Positions 6,554 to 8,117 of a stretch of DNA of 8,117 bases are shown piece by piece. Source of the DNA: Ruminococcus sp. UBA3855 (GTDB taxonomy: Bacteria > Bacillota > Clostridia > Oscillospirales > Ruminococcaceae). A program made the position numbers and the translations under genes. The stretch lies in assembly GCA_002392545.1 (NCBI GenBank), contig DGHF01000045.1, forward strand, positions 1 to 8,117. The letters run 5' to 3'. The stretch's first letter is position 1. Each line of letters starts with the position of its first letter. The notes below the pieces were generated by a model. That model was not told the origin of the DNA and searched no databases. It saw only the letters and a program-made list of their open reading frames with translations.

Positions 6554-6586
6554 ATATATAACAACCTTAAAAGGAGGATTTTACTT

Positions 6587-8117
6587 ATGCTTTACGCAAA
6601 CCCAAACGCACAGGATTTTCACCACATTGCAGAAGTATTCCGCAAAATTGGAATCCCTGAAAAGGCAATCAGTGTATTGCCGGATTATCTCAACCCCGAA
6701 AACGAACGTGATGACACTCTGTTAGAGGGCATCACCCCGACAGAGTTCGGAGACATTGGATATTCGAAGCGCAGTGAACTGGAAAAGGCAATCCGCAAGG
6801 ACATTGACCGCCTGAATTCCGAAGAGGTCTATAAACGTTGGTTTTTGTACCTGTATGCAATCGCAGGGGCGACGTGTTCGAATATCGGCTTGCATTCTGT
6901 CAATCTGGAATTCGAAAAGAGAAGAACTTTCCAGATGAGCGCATGGAAAGAAAAATTCGGCAACGATGCAGAAGCGATTGACTATGCTATCTCCATGACA
7001 AGCAGTGCAACCAACAGCAGTTATTACCGTTTCATGCATGATGAGCTGAAAAAGCCGGAAATCTGCTTGAAGGCGATGCAGTTTACAGAAAATGTCCTTG
7101 CAAAATTGATTTTGGCAGTCTACGCACTGAACGGCTTGACACCGCCAGAAAAGAAAACTTTCTTGCAGAAGATTTTCAGCCCGAAGAATGACCCGCTTGT
7201 AGAGGAAGCATTGAAGTATATTGAGACGGCGACCTATCGCAAAGGGCAGTTTGAAGAAAGATATTTATGGTTAGCAGTGGCACAGGGAGCAGTTTTCTCT
7301 GAAAAGCACTTGAAATTATTTGCAACGGCAAACACAAATTTATATAGCAACATTGCAAATATTGCCTTGGAAATGCCAATTGACCCTGACGGAATTCTTG
7401 ACGTTATTGAAAGCCAGACAGACGGCAAACAGGATTATATTCAATACATTGCACGTACTTATGTACATAAACGAGAACAAAAATATTATTACAGAAATTG
7501 TCTCCCCAGCCGTGACAAACATCTGAAACAGTTGGCACAGCGTTTTCCGGCAATTTATAAACGTCAGATGGAACTGGAGGAAAATGCAGAAATTGCTGTC
7601 ATGATGCAGAAAATTCTTATGGAAGTCAACCCTAATTACACTCAGGCGGATGCTTTCACCTTGCAGAACAAAACAAAAGAACATTGTATTTCTGCCCTTT
7701 CAGAGGATAATCCCAAATACAGACAGGAAATTTCTGATTTCATTTATGGCAAGACATCAGCAACGGATTTTCTGGCACAGACAGCCCCGAATTTGGCAGA
7801 AATGCGCCTTTGGGGCGGAATGAGTGTGAATTACATTTCAGCGTATGGTATTGATGAATTTGCAGAGCGTTGCATTTGTTTCCAGTGTATGTTCAATGCG
7901 AAAGAGCTTTATCCGATTGGCAGAGTTCCGGCATTTGACGTGAGAGACAACGAGAAACACGCAAGTGCATTGATTCCGATTTTGCGGAAACATGAAGTAC
8001 CATTGGAATTGATTCTGAATGCTTGCGGAAGATTTATTGAAGGCTGTTATGATGCCAAAAAAAGAGAAAAGATGCAAGAAATTTTCGTTGGCGAATTGCA
8101 GAAAATTGCTGATGAAA
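6587..8117 (+). CDS. Large helical protein, possibly DUF4132/MolR-type, cut by the right edge
   Basis: Frame 2 stays open from ATG 6587 to the edge of the window: 510 complete codons and no stop, so the gene is partial at its 3' end. AAGGAGG (6571-6577) lies nine bases upstream. The visible part is mostly helical and soluble, with no signal peptide and no nucleotide-binding P-loop. Recurrent helical pairs such as LKQLAQRFPAIYKRQM (about residue 314) and LYAIAGATCSN (about 87) recall the N-terminal helical repeats of large DUF4132 proteins of Bacillota, whose diagnostic domain lies at the C-terminus and would be off this window. The SWIM gene nearby fits that reading, because SWIM and DUF4132/MolR genes cluster. 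The family call is inference from memory and context. Beginning MLYANPNAQDF, it shows no similarity to the LRR cap. It has its own promoter but may also receive read-through from the LRR operon. Confidence 0.75.
   Translation, partial: MLYANPNAQDFHHIAEVFRKIGIPEKAISVLPDYLNPENERDDTLLEGITPTEFGDIGYSKRSELEKAIRKDIDRLNSEEVYKRWFLYLYAIAGATCSNIGLHSVNLEFEKRRTFQMSAWKEKFGNDAEAIDYAISMTSSATNSSYYRFMHDELKKPEICLKAMQFTENVLAKLILAVYALNGLTPPEKKTFLQKIFSPKNDPLVEEALKYIETATYRKGQFEERYLWLAVAQGAVFSEKHLKLFATANTNLYSNIANIALEMPIDPDGILDVIESQTDGKQDYIQYIARTYVHKREQKYYYRNCLPSRDKHLKQLAQRFPAIYKRQMELEENAEIAVMMQKILMEVNPNYTQADAFTLQNKTKEHCISALSEDNPKYRQEISDFIYGKTSATDFLAQTAPNLAEMRLWGGMSVNYISAYGIDEFAERCICFQCMFNAKELYPIGRVPAFDVRDNEKHASALIPILRKHEVPLELILNACGRFIEGCYDAKKREKMQEIFVGELQKIADE

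Noticed and set aside
7320..7526. Possible frameshift or separate small gene inside the large right-hand gene
   Set aside because: The main frame continues without a stop through this stretch and its translation stays helical and protein-like; the alternative frame opens and closes within 68 codons without a ribosome site.

Overview
The window suggests a low-to-moderate G+C member of the Bacillota, probably a gut or rumen clostridium of the Ruminococcus/Oscillospiraceae type. The grounds are strong AAAGGAGG-type Shine-Dalgarno sites, AT-leaning codon use, and a family of BspA-like (LRR_5) leucine-rich-repeat proteins without signal peptides. The genus is inference; no rRNA or other marker gene is present. 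Every gene is on the + strand.

Layout. 34-1044 and 1218-2261 are two paralogous LRR proteins, separated by a 173-base gap. That gap holds an unusually strong ribosome binding site, an 8-codon mini-ORF and an imperfect hairpin. A terminator-like hairpin follows (2271-2333). Next is the wreck of a third LRR gene (2352-2550), in which a conserved N-terminus is joined out of frame to a conserved C-terminus by an internal deletion. Only 11 bases later a protein with two SWIM-type zinc-binding motifs begins (2562-4538). Two more intact LRR paralogues follow in tandem (4551-5636, 5652-6536), with gaps of 12 and 15 bases, so 2352-6536 reads as one operon. A promoter (TTGAAA, 17-base spacer, TATAAT) lies at the end of the last LRR gene. 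It drives a large protein (6587 to beyond the right edge, at least 510 residues) that I tentatively place with the DUF4132/MolR type.

How the genes may work together. SWIM zinc-finger and DUF4132/MolR proteins occur together with MoxR-type AAA+ ATPases and VWA proteins in bacterial clusters such as the E. coli yeh region. If the last gene is DUF4132-like, this window is one flank of such a system in a Gram-positive host, and the AAA+ and VWA partners would be expected just outside it. The LRR proteins share a three-part plan: an N-terminal cap, a variable number of 23-residue LRRs, and a C-terminal helical module that looks ankyrin-like and ends in an LLDYK/LLNYK motif. Copy number, repeat number and decay all vary between them, as expected of a set of exchangeable binding proteins around a fixed core. 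No MoxR or VWA gene, tRNA, rRNA, CRISPR array, transposase or phage gene is visible.
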